DNA from: an uncultured Lachnospiraceae bacterium
GTDB lineage: Bacteria; Bacillota; Clostridia; Lachnospirales; Lachnospiraceae
Assembly: GCA_947577185.1 (NCBI GenBank)
Contig: CANPUE010000003.1
Coordinates: 124,001 to 188,000, forward strand
Reading direction: 5' to 3'
Length of the DNA stretch: 64,000 bases
Shown in pieces: positions 45,177 to 55,050 of this stretch (its first letter is position 1; every line of letters starts with the position of its first letter). A program made the translations under genes and the position numbers. A model generated the notes under the pieces. That model searched no databases, was not told the DNA's origin, and was given only the letters and a program-made list of their open reading frames with translations.

Positions 45177-46036
45177 TATTGTGTTATCTGCGCAACAATC
45201 TGCGCCGTTGTTTTGGGCCTGTTCATGGTATAGATGTGAATGCCGTCTACACCGTGTTCCTTCAGGTCAAGGATCTGGCGGATGGCGAAGTCTATGCCGG
45301 CTTTTCGCATCTCGTCAGGATTCTCCCCGTAATTGGCAATTAAATCTGCCATTGATTTGGGGACGGAGGAGCCGGAGAGGGTAACGCTCGTCCCGATCTG
45401 TTTCGCGCTTGTGATCGGCATGATGCCGGCACAGATGGGAACTGTGATGCCGCAGGCGGCAGCGCGTTCTTTAAAACGGTAGAACAGTTCATTATCAAAA
45501 AACAGCTGTGTGATGAGGAAGGAAGCGCCGGCCTCCACTTTTTCTTTCAGATGGAGCAGGTCGCTCTCGAAACTTTCTGCCTCATAGTGCTTTTCCGGGT
45601 AGCAGGCACCGGCAATCTGCAGGGAAGTGTCTGCCTTTAAATAGCGGATCATATCTGATGCATAGAAAAATTCTCTGCCGTTAAACTGTTCGTCGCTCAT
45701 GTACTGCGGCCTGTCTCCGCGTAACGCCATCACATACCGGATTCCTTCTTTTTCAAGCAGCTCACAGTTTTTTTGCAGATCCGCCTGTTTGAAACCGACA
45801 CAGGTCATATGGGCGATCGCGTCGATCTGCAGCTTATGCTGGATGTAGGAGGCGATCTCTACCGTTTTTCCCGCTTTTGAGCCGCCTGCTCCGTAGGTAC
45901 AGCTGATGAAGTCTGGGTGCAGTGTGGCGAATGTATCGAGTTTTCCAAACATCGCCTGAAATTCATCTTCTGTTTTTGGCGGGGAAACCTCGAAGGAGAT
46001 TGTCGTTTTTGTCTTGTTCAGTAAATCGCTTATCAT
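45176..46036 (-). CDS. metF: Methylenetetrahydrofolate reductase
   Basis: FEVSPPKTEDEF, PDFISCTYGAGGS, MALRGDRP, IPICAGIMPITS-like. Start placed at MISDLLNKTK. Confidence 0.93.
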   Translation of the reverse strand: MISDLLNKTKTTISFEVSPPKTEDEFQAMFGKLDTFATLHPDFISCTYGAGGSKAGKTVEIASYIQHKLQIDAIAHMTCVGFKQADLQKNCELLEKEGIRYVMALRGDRPQYMSDEQFNGREFFYASDMIRYLKADTSLQIAGACYPEKHYEAESFESDLLHLKEKVEAGASFLITQLFFDNELFYRFKERAAACGITVPICAGIMPITSAKQIGTSVTLSGSSVPKSMADLIANYGENPDEMRKAGIDFAIRQILDLKEHGVDGIHIYTMNRPKTTAQIVAQITQ

Positions 46037-46213
46037 CTTTTTCCTCATTTCTGCGCTGCTTTTTATATCCGTACGGGTTTCATTACGAGTTTGCGGCAGG
46101 CAGCGCACAGTCATTTTTTCGTGATTGAAATTTCTGCCAGCTAAATATTGCTTTTCATCCTGAAATATCGTAACATAAATTTAAATGGATGGCAAGAAAG
46201 GTATGGTATCGAT

Positions 46214-47035
46214 ATGGATGACAAAAAGACAACATTTACAGGCACTTCCCAATATGTAGCTTCCAGGGAGCTGCTGGCGAGCGTTAATGTCGCGGTAGCG
46301 CTGCAAAAACCGTTACTGATCAAGGGGGAACCGGGCACCGGAAAGACGATGTTGGCGCAGGCCGTTGCGGAATCCCTTGGAAAGAAACTGATCATCTGGA
46401 ACATCAAGTCTACGACAAAAGCACAGGAAGGGCTGTATGTTTATGACACAATACAGAGACTCTATGACGGACAGTTTGGTGAAGAGGGCGTAGACGATAT
46501 TGCCAGATATATTAAACTGGGCAAACTGGGCGAAGCGTTTGATGCGGACGAGCAGGTCGTTCTGTTGATTGATGAGATCGACAAGGCAGATCTGGAATTT
46601 CCAAACGATCTGCTCTGGGAACTGGATCAGATGGAATTTTATATCCATGAGACGAAACGGACCGTGAAAGCAAAGCACAGACCGATCGTGATCATCACCT
46701 CCAATGCGGAGAAAGAACTGCCGGATGCGTTTCTCCGCAGATGTATTTTTCACTATATTGATTTCCCGAATGAGGAGCTGATGGAGGAGATCGTCAAGAC
46801 GCATCATCCGGACGTGGAGGAGAAGCTGCTCAAAGATGCGATGGAAGTGTTCTACTGGATCCGTTCTATTAAGGATATCCGCAAAAAACCGAGTACATCG
46901 GAACTGATCGACTGGATCAACGCTCTGCAGATTGGCGGCATTCCGCTTGATAAGCTGAGAACAGAACTTCCGTTTATCGGAGTAGTTGTAAAAAAAGACG
47001 AAGATCTGGAGACGATAAGGCACAGAGTCGACTAG
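46214..47035 (+). CDS. MoxR-like AAA+ ATPase
   Basis: LLIKGEPGTGKTMLAQAVAESLG, VVLLIDEIDKADLEFPNDLLWELD. Confidence 0.92.
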   Translation: MDDKKTTFTGTSQYVASRELLASVNVAVALQKPLLIKGEPGTGKTMLAQAVAESLGKKLIIWNIKSTTKAQEGLYVYDTIQRLYDGQFGEEGVDDIARYIKLGKLGEAFDADEQVVLLIDEIDKADLEFPNDLLWELDQMEFYIHETKRTVKAKHRPIVIITSNAEKELPDAFLRRCIFHYIDFPNEELMEEIVKTHHPDVEEKLLKDAMEVFYWIRSIKDIRKKPSTSELIDWINALQIGGIPLDKLRTELPFIGVVVKKDEDLETIRHRVD

Positions 47036-47093
47036 TGAAAAGTCATGGTAAGCGTTTGGAAACGAAAAATCTGGAAATTGGGACAGGTATAAT

Positions 47094-48293
47094 ATGTTTG
47101 GAAAATTTTTTTACACGCTGAAGGCCAAAGGCCTTCATGTGACGCTGACAGAGTGGCTGACGCTGCAGGAGGCGCTCTCGCAGGGACTCTGCAACAGCAG
47201 TCTTACCGATTTTTATCATATTTCGAAAATGATTCTCGTAAAGTCGGAGACGGAATTTGATAAATTCGATATGGCATTTGATGAAGTATTTAAAGGGGTT
47301 CAGTCCGAAAATGAGATCAGCAAAAATATGCTGCGCTGGCTGGACAAATCCGATATGATTGACGAACAGCATGAAGAGATGCGGCATGTCATGAATGAGG
47401 AGACGATACAGGTCGACAAAGAAGATGTGGAGCAGAAGTTTAAGGACAGGCTGCGCGATCAGGATTCCGAACATAACGGAGGCAGTTTCTGGATCGGAAC
47501 GATGGGTAAGACTTCCTTTGGCAATACCGGCGGGAATATGGGCGGCATCAGGGTCGGCGGTTCCACCGGATACCAGTCTGCGTTTCAGGTGATCGGTGCG
47601 CGCAAATACAGGGATTTCCGGGATGACAGGATTCTGGACAACAGGCAGTTCCAGGTGGCGCTCAGAAAGCTCAGGCAGTTTTCTTCCAGGCTGGATATTC
47701 CCAAGACGGAACTCGATATTGACGGCACGATCGATAAAACCTGCAATAACGGGGGCTGTTTACAGATTGTAATGGAGCGGCCGAGAAAAAATGCGGTCAA
47801 ACTCCTGCTTTTGATGGATTCGGGCGGGACGATGATTCCGTACAGCAGTCTGCTTAACGAACTGTTCCAGTCGGTACACAGATCGAATCATTATAAAGAC
47901 GTAAAGACTTATTATTTCCATAACTGTATTTATTCCAAACTGTATAAGACGCCGGAATGTGAGAACGGAGACTGGATTGATACGGAATGGATGTTCCGTA
48001 ATCTGGACAGTGACTACAAAGTGATCATCGTCGGGGATGCGGCGATGGCGCCGGAAGAACTTTATTCCACGACGGGCAACTACAGAGGGCCAAACGGCGG
48101 GCTTTCCGGCATGGAGTGGCTGCAGCTGATGAAAAGGCATTACAAAAAAATCGTGTGGATGAACCCTAAGATGGCGCCCGGACATGCGCCGTGGCGGGAG
48201 GCGGAGACAGCAATCAAGGGAATGTTCCCGATGTATAAGCTGACGGTGGATGGTTTAAACCGTGCGATGGTGAAACTGATGGTAAATAAATAA
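47094..48293 (+). CDS. VWA-containing CoxE-like protein, MoxR partner
   Basis: KLLLLMDSGGTMIPYSSLLNELFQSV, VIIVGDAAMAPEEL; directly downstream of moxR-like gene. Confidence 0.85.
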   Translation: MFGKFFYTLKAKGLHVTLTEWLTLQEALSQGLCNSSLTDFYHISKMILVKSETEFDKFDMAFDEVFKGVQSENEISKNMLRWLDKSDMIDEQHEEMRHVMNEETIQVDKEDVEQKFKDRLRDQDSEHNGGSFWIGTMGKTSFGNTGGNMGGIRVGGSTGYQSAFQVIGARKYRDFRDDRILDNRQFQVALRKLRQFSSRLDIPKTELDIDGTIDKTCNNGGCLQIVMERPRKNAVKLLLLMDSGGTMIPYSSLLNELFQSVHRSNHYKDVKTYYFHNCIYSKLYKTPECENGDWIDTEWMFRNLDSDYKVIIVGDAAMAPEELYSTTGNYRGPNGGLSGMEWLQLMKRHYKKIVWMNPKMAPGHAPWREAETAIKGMFPMYKLTVDGLNRAMVKLMVNK

Positions 48294-48342
48294 AGGATTA
48301 AAAAAATCCATTTTCAGAAAATCTATTTTTAAAAAATTCATC

Positions 48343-48371
48343 TTGACAATGTGCAAAAAATCGGCTAACAT
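48343..48371 (+). promoter_or_regulatory. Promoter of tyrS T-box leader
   Basis: TTGACA (48343-48348), 17 bp spacer, TAACAT (48366-48371). Confidence 0.75.
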
Positions 48372-48395
48372 ACAAGACAGTTAAATAAAACAGGC

Positions 48396-48714
48396 GTTGA
48401 AAAGAACAAGTAGTAGAGGATGAAACGAACAGAAAGCAGCCGGCAGATGAGAGGCGCACGGGAAGTCTTTTATGAATACATCTTGGAGCTTCATGACAGA
48501 ATGAAAAACGGTTCGGGAATCTTTCTCCGGTAAGAGAAAGGAAACGCAGGAGCGGGTATTTTTAGTAGGTCATGACGGAGGAATGCACGTTACAGCAGGA
48601 GAGTATTACTCTAAAGAGTTGTACTTGGTAAGGCAGACAGCGCGAGTTGTCTGTGAAGTCAGGTGGTAACACGGGTTTTAGACCTCGTCCTTTCGTAGGA
48701 CGGGGTTTTTTGCT
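48396..48714 (+). promoter_or_regulatory. T-box riboswitch leader controlling tyrS
   Basis: T-box sequence AGGTGGTAACACGGG near 48660; terminator ACCTCGTCCTTTCGTAGGACGGGGTTTTTT. Candidate Tyr specifier TAC at 48477-48479 (GAATACA). Confidence 0.9.
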
Positions 48715-48793
48715 GTATGAAAAAATGATCTGTTACGGAAGACGTCTGGTATTTCAGCGAAACATCATAAAAAGCAGAAAATGGAGGAAGAAC

Positions 48794-50020
48794 ATGAAGA
48801 TTTATGAAGAACTGCAGGCACGGGGACTGCTTGCACAGTTAACGGATGCGGAAGAGATCAGAGATCTGATCAATGAAGGGAAGGCTACGTTTTACATTGG
48901 TTTTGACCCGACGGCGGACAGTCTGCACGTGGGGCATTTCATGGCGTTATGCCTGATGAAGAGACTGCAGGAAGCAGGCAATAAACCGATTGCACTCATC
49001 GGCGGCGGCACGGCGATGATCGGGGATCCGTCAGGAAGGACTGACCTGCGCGTGATGATGACCAAAGAGACGATCAACCACAACTGCGAGTGCTTTAAGA
49101 AACAGATGAGCCGTTTTATCGACTTTTCCGAGGGAAAGGCATTGATGGTTAATAATGCGGACTGGCTGGCAGACCTGAATTATATTGAGTTTATCCGCGA
49201 TATCGGCGTGCATTTCAGTGTGAACCGGATGTTAACGGCGGAATGCTATAAACAGAGAATGGAGAAAGGGTTAAGTTTCCTGGAATTTAACTACATGATC
49301 ATGCAAAGCTATGACTTTCTGGAACTTTATCAGCGTTATGGCTGCAATATGCAGTTTGGCGGTGATGACCAGTGGAGCAATATGCTCGGAGGTACGGAGC
49401 TGATCCGCCGTAAACTCGGCAAAGACGCATACGCCATGACGATCACGCTGCTGCTTAATTCTGAAGGAAAGAAGATGGGCAAGACGCAGAAGGGGGCGGT
49501 ATGGCTTGATCCGGCGAAGACGACGCCGTTCGAGTTTTACCAGTACTGGCGCAATGTGGCGGATGAGGATGTGCTCAAATGTTTAAAAATGCTCACATTC
49601 CTGCCGCTTGAACAGATTCAGGAGATGGAAGCATGGGAAGGAAGCCAGTTAAACGAGGCGAAAGAGATTCTGGCTTACGAGCTTACCAATCTGGTACACG
49701 GAGAAGAGGAAGCAACCAGGGCAAAGGAGGCGGCGAAAGCATTGTTTGCGGGCGGCGGCAGTCTGGAAAATATGCCGTCTGCAGAACTTACAGATGAGCA
49801 CTTTGCGGATGGAACGATTGATATTCTCGGGCTTTTAGTCGCGGCAGGACTTGCATCTTCCCGCTCTGAGGCGCGCCGTGCGGTAGAGCAGGGCGGTGTT
49901 ACCGTTAAGGGAGAAAAAGAGAGCGATATCAGGAAGACTTACAGCAAAGACGAGATTGCGGCGCAGGAGTTTATCATCAAAAAGGGAAAGAAGAACTTTA
50001 AGAAGATCGTCATACGATAG
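48794..50020 (+). CDS. tyrS: Tyrosyl-tRNA synthetase
   Basis: FYIGFDPTADSLHVGHFMALCLMKRLQ, KMGKTQKGAVWLD, C-terminal S4-like domain. Confidence 0.97.
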   Translation: MKIYEELQARGLLAQLTDAEEIRDLINEGKATFYIGFDPTADSLHVGHFMALCLMKRLQEAGNKPIALIGGGTAMIGDPSGRTDLRVMMTKETINHNCECFKKQMSRFIDFSEGKALMVNNADWLADLNYIEFIRDIGVHFSVNRMLTAECYKQRMEKGLSFLEFNYMIMQSYDFLELYQRYGCNMQFGGDDQWSNMLGGTELIRRKLGKDAYAMTITLLLNSEGKKMGKTQKGAVWLDPAKTTPFEFYQYWRNVADEDVLKCLKMLTFLPLEQIQEMEAWEGSQLNEAKEILAYELTNLVHGEEEATRAKEAAKALFAGGGSLENMPSAELTDEHFADGTIDILGLLVAAGLASSRSEARRAVEQGGVTVKGEKESDIRKTYSKDEIAAQEFIIKKGKKNFKKIVIR

Positions 50021-50035
50021 AAAGGAGCGCAAAAC

Positions 50036-51013
50036 ATGATAAAGAAGGAACGAAGCCTGATGGCGTACACGCCGGAAATTAAAGTAATGGACTGTACGCT
50101 CAGAGACGGGGGACTGGTGAATGACTTTTTCTTTACGGATGAATTTGTGAAAGATCTGTATTTTGCCAATCTGAGAGCCGGTGTGGATTACATGGAATTT
50201 GGCTATAAGGCGTCGAAGGAAATGTTTGACATAAAAAAATACGGCAAGTGGAAATTCTGTGACGACAAAGCGATACGGGAGATCGTAGGGGACAATAAAA
50301 CAGATATGAAAATTGCAGTGATGGCCGATGTAGGACGCTGCGATTTCAAAAAAGACATCCTCATTAAGAAAGACAGCCCGATCGATCTGATCAGGGTAGC
50401 GACTTATATCAATACGATCCCTGCCGCGGTGGAAATGATTGAGGAATGTACGAAAAAAGGTTATGAGACAACGGTTAACATTATGGCCATATCAAAGTCC
50501 AACGAACTGGATATTGACGCCGCGCTGGAACTGCTTGGACAAAGCAGCGTGGGCTGCATCTATCTCGTGGACAGCTACGGTTCTCTTTATCCGGAACAGG
50601 TGAGCAGACTGTCTGAGAAATATATGGAGATCGCGGAAAAATATGGAAAGAAAGTCGGGATCCATGCGCACAATAATCAGCAGCTTGCTTTCGCCAATAC
50701 GATCGAAGCGCTCAGACATGGCGTAAGTTATCTGGATGCGACGGTGAGCAGTCTGGGACGCGGGTGCGGAAACTGTCCGATCGAACTGCTCCTTGGATTT
50801 TTAAAGAACCCGAAATACCGGATCAACCCGCTCCTTAAATTTATAGAGCGGCATATCGTGCCGATGAGGGAAGCGGGCGTCCAGTGGGGATACGATGTGC
50901 CTTATCTGCTGACAGGTCTCTTAAACCAGCATCCAAGGACCGCCATTCAGTTTATGAAAGACAGCCGCAGGGATTACCATGACTTTTATCTGGATCTGCT
51001 GGAAAATTTCTAA
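50036..51013 (+). CDS. HMGL-like/DRE-TIM metallolyase (aldolase-type TIM barrel) protein
   Basis: VMDCTLRDGGLVNDFFF, VGIHAHNNQQLAFANTIEAL, YLDATVSSLGRGCGNCPIELLLGFL. Confidence 0.85.
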   Translation: MIKKERSLMAYTPEIKVMDCTLRDGGLVNDFFFTDEFVKDLYFANLRAGVDYMEFGYKASKEMFDIKKYGKWKFCDDKAIREIVGDNKTDMKIAVMADVGRCDFKKDILIKKDSPIDLIRVATYINTIPAAVEMIEECTKKGYETTVNIMAISKSNELDIDAALELLGQSSVGCIYLVDSYGSLYPEQVSRLSEKYMEIAEKYGKKVGIHAHNNQQLAFANTIEALRHGVSYLDATVSSLGRGCGNCPIELLLGFLKNPKYRINPLLKFIERHIVPMREAGVQWGYDVPYLLTGLLNQHPRTAIQFMKDSRRDYHDFYLDLLENF

Positions 51014-52116
51014 GAACGCGGCGGATAGATCTTCTGCAGATTTTCCACCCGGGCGCCCATATTTAAGAGCAGGCCGTCCAACAGGGTAAGGGCGGCCATG
51101 GACTCAACGACGACGACTGCCCTTGGCACGACGACGGGATCGTGTCTGCCCCTGATAGAAAGTTCGATCTCTTCGCCCTGCCTGTTTACCGTCTGCTGCT
51201 TTTGAAAGATAGAAGGCGTGGGTTTTACGTGGACGCGCAGGGTGATAGGGGAACCGTCGCTGATGCCGCCGAGGATGCCGCCTGCATGGTTCGTCTTTTT
51301 GATCACATGACCGTCTTTCATGGCGAAAGCATCGTTATTTTCGGAGCCTTTGCGTTTGGAAACAAGCGTGCCGTCTCCGATTTCTACTGCTTTGACTGCA
51401 CCGATGGACATGACGGCTTTGGCGAGACAGGCGTCGAGCTTGTCAAAAACGGGTTCTCCGATGCCGGGGGGGCATCCTTCTATACGGCATTCGATAACGC
51501 CGCCTGCAGAATCATATGATTTCATGCATGCAGTGAGGTATTCTTCCGCTTTTTCGGAAGTTTCGCGGTCGGGCATGCAGGTCGGCGTCTCCAGGATGGC
51601 CTGTGCGTCAAAAACATCTTCCGGGACCGTGACAGGGCCGATGGAACGGGTGTAGGCAGTCAGCCGGATGCCTAAAAGAGCAAGCAGTTTGCAGGCAACG
51701 GCGCCGGCAGCGACACGTCCGATCGTTTCTCTTGCGGAAGAGCGTCCGCCCCCCCTGTAATCCCTGAAACCATATTTTTCGTCGAATGTGTAGTCGGCGT
51801 GGCCGGGGCGGTAACAGTTTGCGATCTCACTGTAATCGGACGAACGCTGTGAGGTGTTGTGAACGATGAGAGAGACCGGGGTGCCGGTCGTTTTTCCTTC
51901 AAAGACGCCGGAGAGGATCTCTACTTTGTCGTCTTCTTTTCTGGGCGTGGCGATTTTCGTCTTTCCTGGTTTGCGTCTGTCTAAGAAGATCTGAATATCT
52001 TCCTCTGAGAGGGGAAGCCCGGCGGGACAGCCGTCAATGACGACGCCCAGCGCCTTTCCGTGGGACTCTCCCCATGTAGTGATCTTGAATAATTTACCGT
52101 AGGATGAACCTGACAT
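51010..52116 (-). CDS. aroC: Chorismate synthase
   Basis: SSYGKLFKITTWGESHGKALGVVIDGCPAGLPL, RPGHADYTFDEKYGFRDYRGGGRSSARETIGRVAAGA. Confidence 0.97.
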   Translation of the reverse strand: MSGSSYGKLFKITTWGESHGKALGVVIDGCPAGLPLSEEDIQIFLDRRKPGKTKIATPRKEDDKVEILSGVFEGKTTGTPVSLIVHNTSQRSSDYSEIANCYRPGHADYTFDEKYGFRDYRGGGRSSARETIGRVAAGAVACKLLALLGIRLTAYTRSIGPVTVPEDVFDAQAILETPTCMPDRETSEKAEEYLTACMKSYDSAGGVIECRIEGCPPGIGEPVFDKLDACLAKAVMSIGAVKAVEIGDGTLVSKRKGSENNDAFAMKDGHVIKKTNHAGGILGGISDGSPITLRVHVKPTPSIFQKQQTVNRQGEEIELSIRGRHDPVVVPRAVVVVESMAALTLLDGLLLNMGARVENLQKIYPPRS

Positions 52117-52236
52117 ATGATCTGTTCCTTTCGTTTATGTTTCTTCTTATCTTGATTTTTCCCGCTGTTTTTCCAGTATAACACATTTTTTTCTTTTATT
52201 TGCATTATTTTTTGCAAATTCACATGACAAAAATGT

Positions 52237-52264
52237 TTTACAAATGAAAATTATGTGTTATAGT
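52237..52264 (+). promoter_or_regulatory. Putative promoter upstream of vanY-like gene
   Basis: TTTACA, 16 bp spacer, TATAGT. Confidence 0.5.
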
Positions 52265-52307
52265 AAAGTTCAGGCATTTATTTTTGTACGCTGGAAGAGG
52301 TGTAAAA

Positions 52308-53357
52308 ATGAAAAAAACTTTTCGAGAAAAAGTTATGCATAAATGCGCGAAACTTACGAGCAAACATACGTTTTTTAAATATCCGTGTCTTGTGTACATG
52401 ACGCTGCTGTTTGGGATTATGTCCATCGGCAGATATTTTGCGTCCAATGGGAGGCGCTATGTCGGCATCGCATTTACCCTGCTGTTTTTTATGTCAAGCT
52501 GCAGCTTTTCTTTTGCTGTCTTTTCGGGGCAGGCAGGCTTTGTCAACACGCAGGAGGCTTATAATGCGATTGTCGTGGACTCTGACGTGGCCCTGGCCGT
52601 AGAAAAAGAGGTTGCGTCCTCGAAAGAACTGGCTCTGGAGGGAACGGCGGAAACGGTAAAAGAGTATGAAGATGTAGAGGATATCATCAATGCGGACGCC
52701 TATACATTGGATGACATTCTGGAGGATACTGCCGATTATGCGCTTGAAGACAGCGGGACAGTGCAGACGGAAGAAGAATTGGTGTTTGACAGCAGCGACT
52801 GGCGGCTTGTTCTGGTGAATAAGCAGCATCCGATCCCGGAAGATTACAGTTTCAGTCTCGGCGTTATTAAAGGAAGCATGTTATGCGACGAGAGAATCAT
52901 AGCGGATCTGCTCTCCATGATGCAGGCGGCAAAGGCAGACGGAATCAATCTTGTGATCCGTTCCCCATACCGGACTGACGACAGGCAGGAATCCAACTTT
53001 AATCAGAGGATCAGGGAGTACATGCGGCAGGGCTGCTCTTATATGGAAGCGTATAAGGCATCTTCCCGCGTCATCACCATACCCGGTTCCAGTGAGCATC
53101 AGATCGGGCTTGCCCTGGACATTACTTCGGACACTTATATTCCGCTCGAAGAGGGCTTTGCAGAGACAGATGCGGGCAAATGGCTTGCCAGACACAGTTG
53201 CGAATACGGATTTATACTGCGTTATCCGGAGGGTAAGGAATATATTACGAGCATCGAATATGAGCCATGGCATTTCCGTTATGTGGGAAAAGAAGCGGCG
53301 ACGATTATGTCGCAGGAGAATATCTGCCTGGAAGAATTTTGGGATGAGTATCTGTAG
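52308..53357 (+). CDS. Membrane-anchored D-alanyl-D-alanine carboxypeptidase (VanY/M15B-like)
   Basis: IRSPYRTDDRQESNF, PGSSEHQIGLALDIT, EYEPWHFRYVG. Confidence 0.9.
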   Translation: MKKTFREKVMHKCAKLTSKHTFFKYPCLVYMTLLFGIMSIGRYFASNGRRYVGIAFTLLFFMSSCSFSFAVFSGQAGFVNTQEAYNAIVVDSDVALAVEKEVASSKELALEGTAETVKEYEDVEDIINADAYTLDDILEDTADYALEDSGTVQTEEELVFDSSDWRLVLVNKQHPIPEDYSFSLGVIKGSMLCDERIIADLLSMMQAAKADGINLVIRSPYRTDDRQESNFNQRIREYMRQGCSYMEAYKASSRVITIPGSSEHQIGLALDITSDTYIPLEEGFAETDAGKWLARHSCEYGFILRYPEGKEYITSIEYEPWHFRYVGKEAATIMSQENICLEEFWDEYL

Positions 53358-53400
53358 GGATCAGGACCATATGGCAGAATAAAGTGAAAGAGTGTGTTTC

Positions 53401-54522
53401 ATGTATAAGATCATCAAACAGGAAGGCAGGGCGAAGCGTGCACAGCTTCAGACTGTCCACGGCGTGATCCAGACGCCGGTTTTTATGAATGTAGGAACGG
53501 CAGCGGCCATTAAGGGCGCTGTTTCAACGGAAGATCTCTCACAGATCGGTACACAGGTGGAACTGTCCAATACATACCATCTGCATGTAAGACCGGGGGA
53601 TCAGATCATCAAACAGCTCGGCGGTTTACATAAATTCATGCTTTGGGACAGGCCGATTCTGACAGATTCCGGCGGCTTTCAGGTTTTTTCTCTGGCGAGC
53701 CTGCGCAGGATTAAGGAGGAAGGCGTCTATTTTCATTCCCATGTGGACGGCAGGAAGATTTTTATGGGGCCGGAAGAGAGCATGCAGATACAGTCGAATC
53801 TTGCTTCCACAATCGCGATGGCGTTTGACGAATGTCCATCTGCCACGGCGGAGAGAAGTTATGTCAAAAACTCTGTCGAGCGCACGACGAGATGGCTTGC
53901 GCGCTGTAAGAAAGAGATGGAACGTCTAAACAGTCTGGAGGATACGATCAATCCGCATCAGATGTTGTTCGGCATCAATCAGGGAGCGATTTATGATGAT
54001 ATCAGGATCGAGCATGCCAAAAGAATTTCTGAACTGGAACTCGATGGTTATGCGTTAGGCGGCCTCGCCGTTGGGGAGACACATGAGCAGATGTATCATG
54101 TCATTGAAGAGACGGTTCCGTATCTGCCGACAGACAAACCCGTTTATCTGATGGGGGTGGGGACACCGGCCAATATTTTGGAGGCGGTGGAGCGCGGCGT
54201 CGACTTTTTCGACTGTGTCTATCCGACCAGAAACGGCAGGCATGGGCATTTGTATACGAACCATGGCAAGATCAATCTGTTTAATGCGAAATATGAGCTG
54301 GACAGTCGGCCGATCGAGGAAGGATGCGGCTGTCCGGTCTGCAAAAAGGGATATTCCAGGGCTTACATCAGACATCTGTTAAAGGCGAAGGAGATGCTCG
54401 GCATGCGCCTGTGCGTGCTCCACAATCTGTATTTTTATAATACGATGATGACAGAAATAAGGGAGGCGCTGGAAGCAGGGGAATTTGCTTCCTACAAGAA
54501 AAAGAAACTGGAAGGATTATAA
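53401..54522 (+). CDS. tgt: Queuine tRNA-ribosyltransferase
   Basis: LSNTYHLHVRPGDQIIKQLGGLHKFM, ILTDSGGFQVFSLA, GVDFFDCVYPTRNGRHG. Confidence 0.97.
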   Translation: MYKIIKQEGRAKRAQLQTVHGVIQTPVFMNVGTAAAIKGAVSTEDLSQIGTQVELSNTYHLHVRPGDQIIKQLGGLHKFMLWDRPILTDSGGFQVFSLASLRRIKEEGVYFHSHVDGRKIFMGPEESMQIQSNLASTIAMAFDECPSATAERSYVKNSVERTTRWLARCKKEMERLNSLEDTINPHQMLFGINQGAIYDDIRIEHAKRISELELDGYALGGLAVGETHEQMYHVIEETVPYLPTDKPVYLMGVGTPANILEAVERGVDFFDCVYPTRNGRHGHLYTNHGKINLFNAKYELDSRPIEEGCGCPVCKKGYSRAYIRHLLKAKEMLGMRLCVLHNLYFYNTMMTEIREALEAGEFASYKKKKLEGL

Positions 54523-54527
54523 AATAC

Positions 54528-54556
54528 TTGTTTTCCTTTTCTGTTTTGTGTATAGT
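54528..54556 (+). promoter_or_regulatory. Putative promoter for yajC
   Basis: TTGTTT, 17 bp spacer, TATAGT; start codon at 54600. Confidence 0.5.
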
Positions 54557-54599
54557 GTATAGGGAACAATGGTTTCGCGAAAGGAGAAAAGATATTATT

Positions 54600-54920
54600 A
54601 TGGGAATCTTATTGACAGCAACACCGGAACAAGCGGCAGGCAGCCTTGGCGGTATTATCTCGATCGGATATATTGTCCTTCTTGTTGTGGTAATGTATTT
54701 TATTATGATCCGCCCGCAGAAGAAGGAACAAAAGAGGATGGCGGCCATGCTGGCGGAATTGGCGGTTGGTGATTCCGTTTTGACAAACAGCGGCTTTTAT
54801 GGAACGATCATTGATATTACGGATGACACGGTCATCATTGAATTTGGAAATAACAAAAACTGCCGTATACCGATGCAGAAATCTTCGATCGCACAGATTG
54901 AGAAGGCGGATGCAGAATAA
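54600..54920 (+). CDS. yajC: Preprotein translocase subunit YajC
   Basis: VVMYFIMIRPQKKEQKRMAAMLAELAVGDSVLTNSGFYGTI. Confidence 0.94.
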   Translation: MGILLTATPEQAAGSLGGIISIGYIVLLVVVMYFIMIRPQKKEQKRMAAMLAELAVGDSVLTNSGFYGTIIDITDDTVIIEFGNNKNCRIPMQKSSIAQIEKADAE

Positions 54921-54941
54921 GAAACGGTCACAAAACGTAAA

Positions 54942-54976
54942 AAGAGCAAGATGCATTTCGGTGCATCTTCTTTTGC
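54942..54976 (+). terminator. Probable terminator after yajC
   Basis: AAGATGCA-TTTCGG-TGCATCTT stem-loop followed by CTTTTG. Confidence 0.6.
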
Positions 54977-55050
54977 CATATAGGAAGACGGAACACGACA
55001 CAAGACGTATCAGGATACGGACAGATCAAAGCAGAAAGGGGTAAAGAACG

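Noticed and set aside
48647-48793. N-terminal extension of tyrS in the ORF track
   Set aside because: Overlaps the T-box terminator; the real start is MKIYEELQ at 48794 behind GGAGG.
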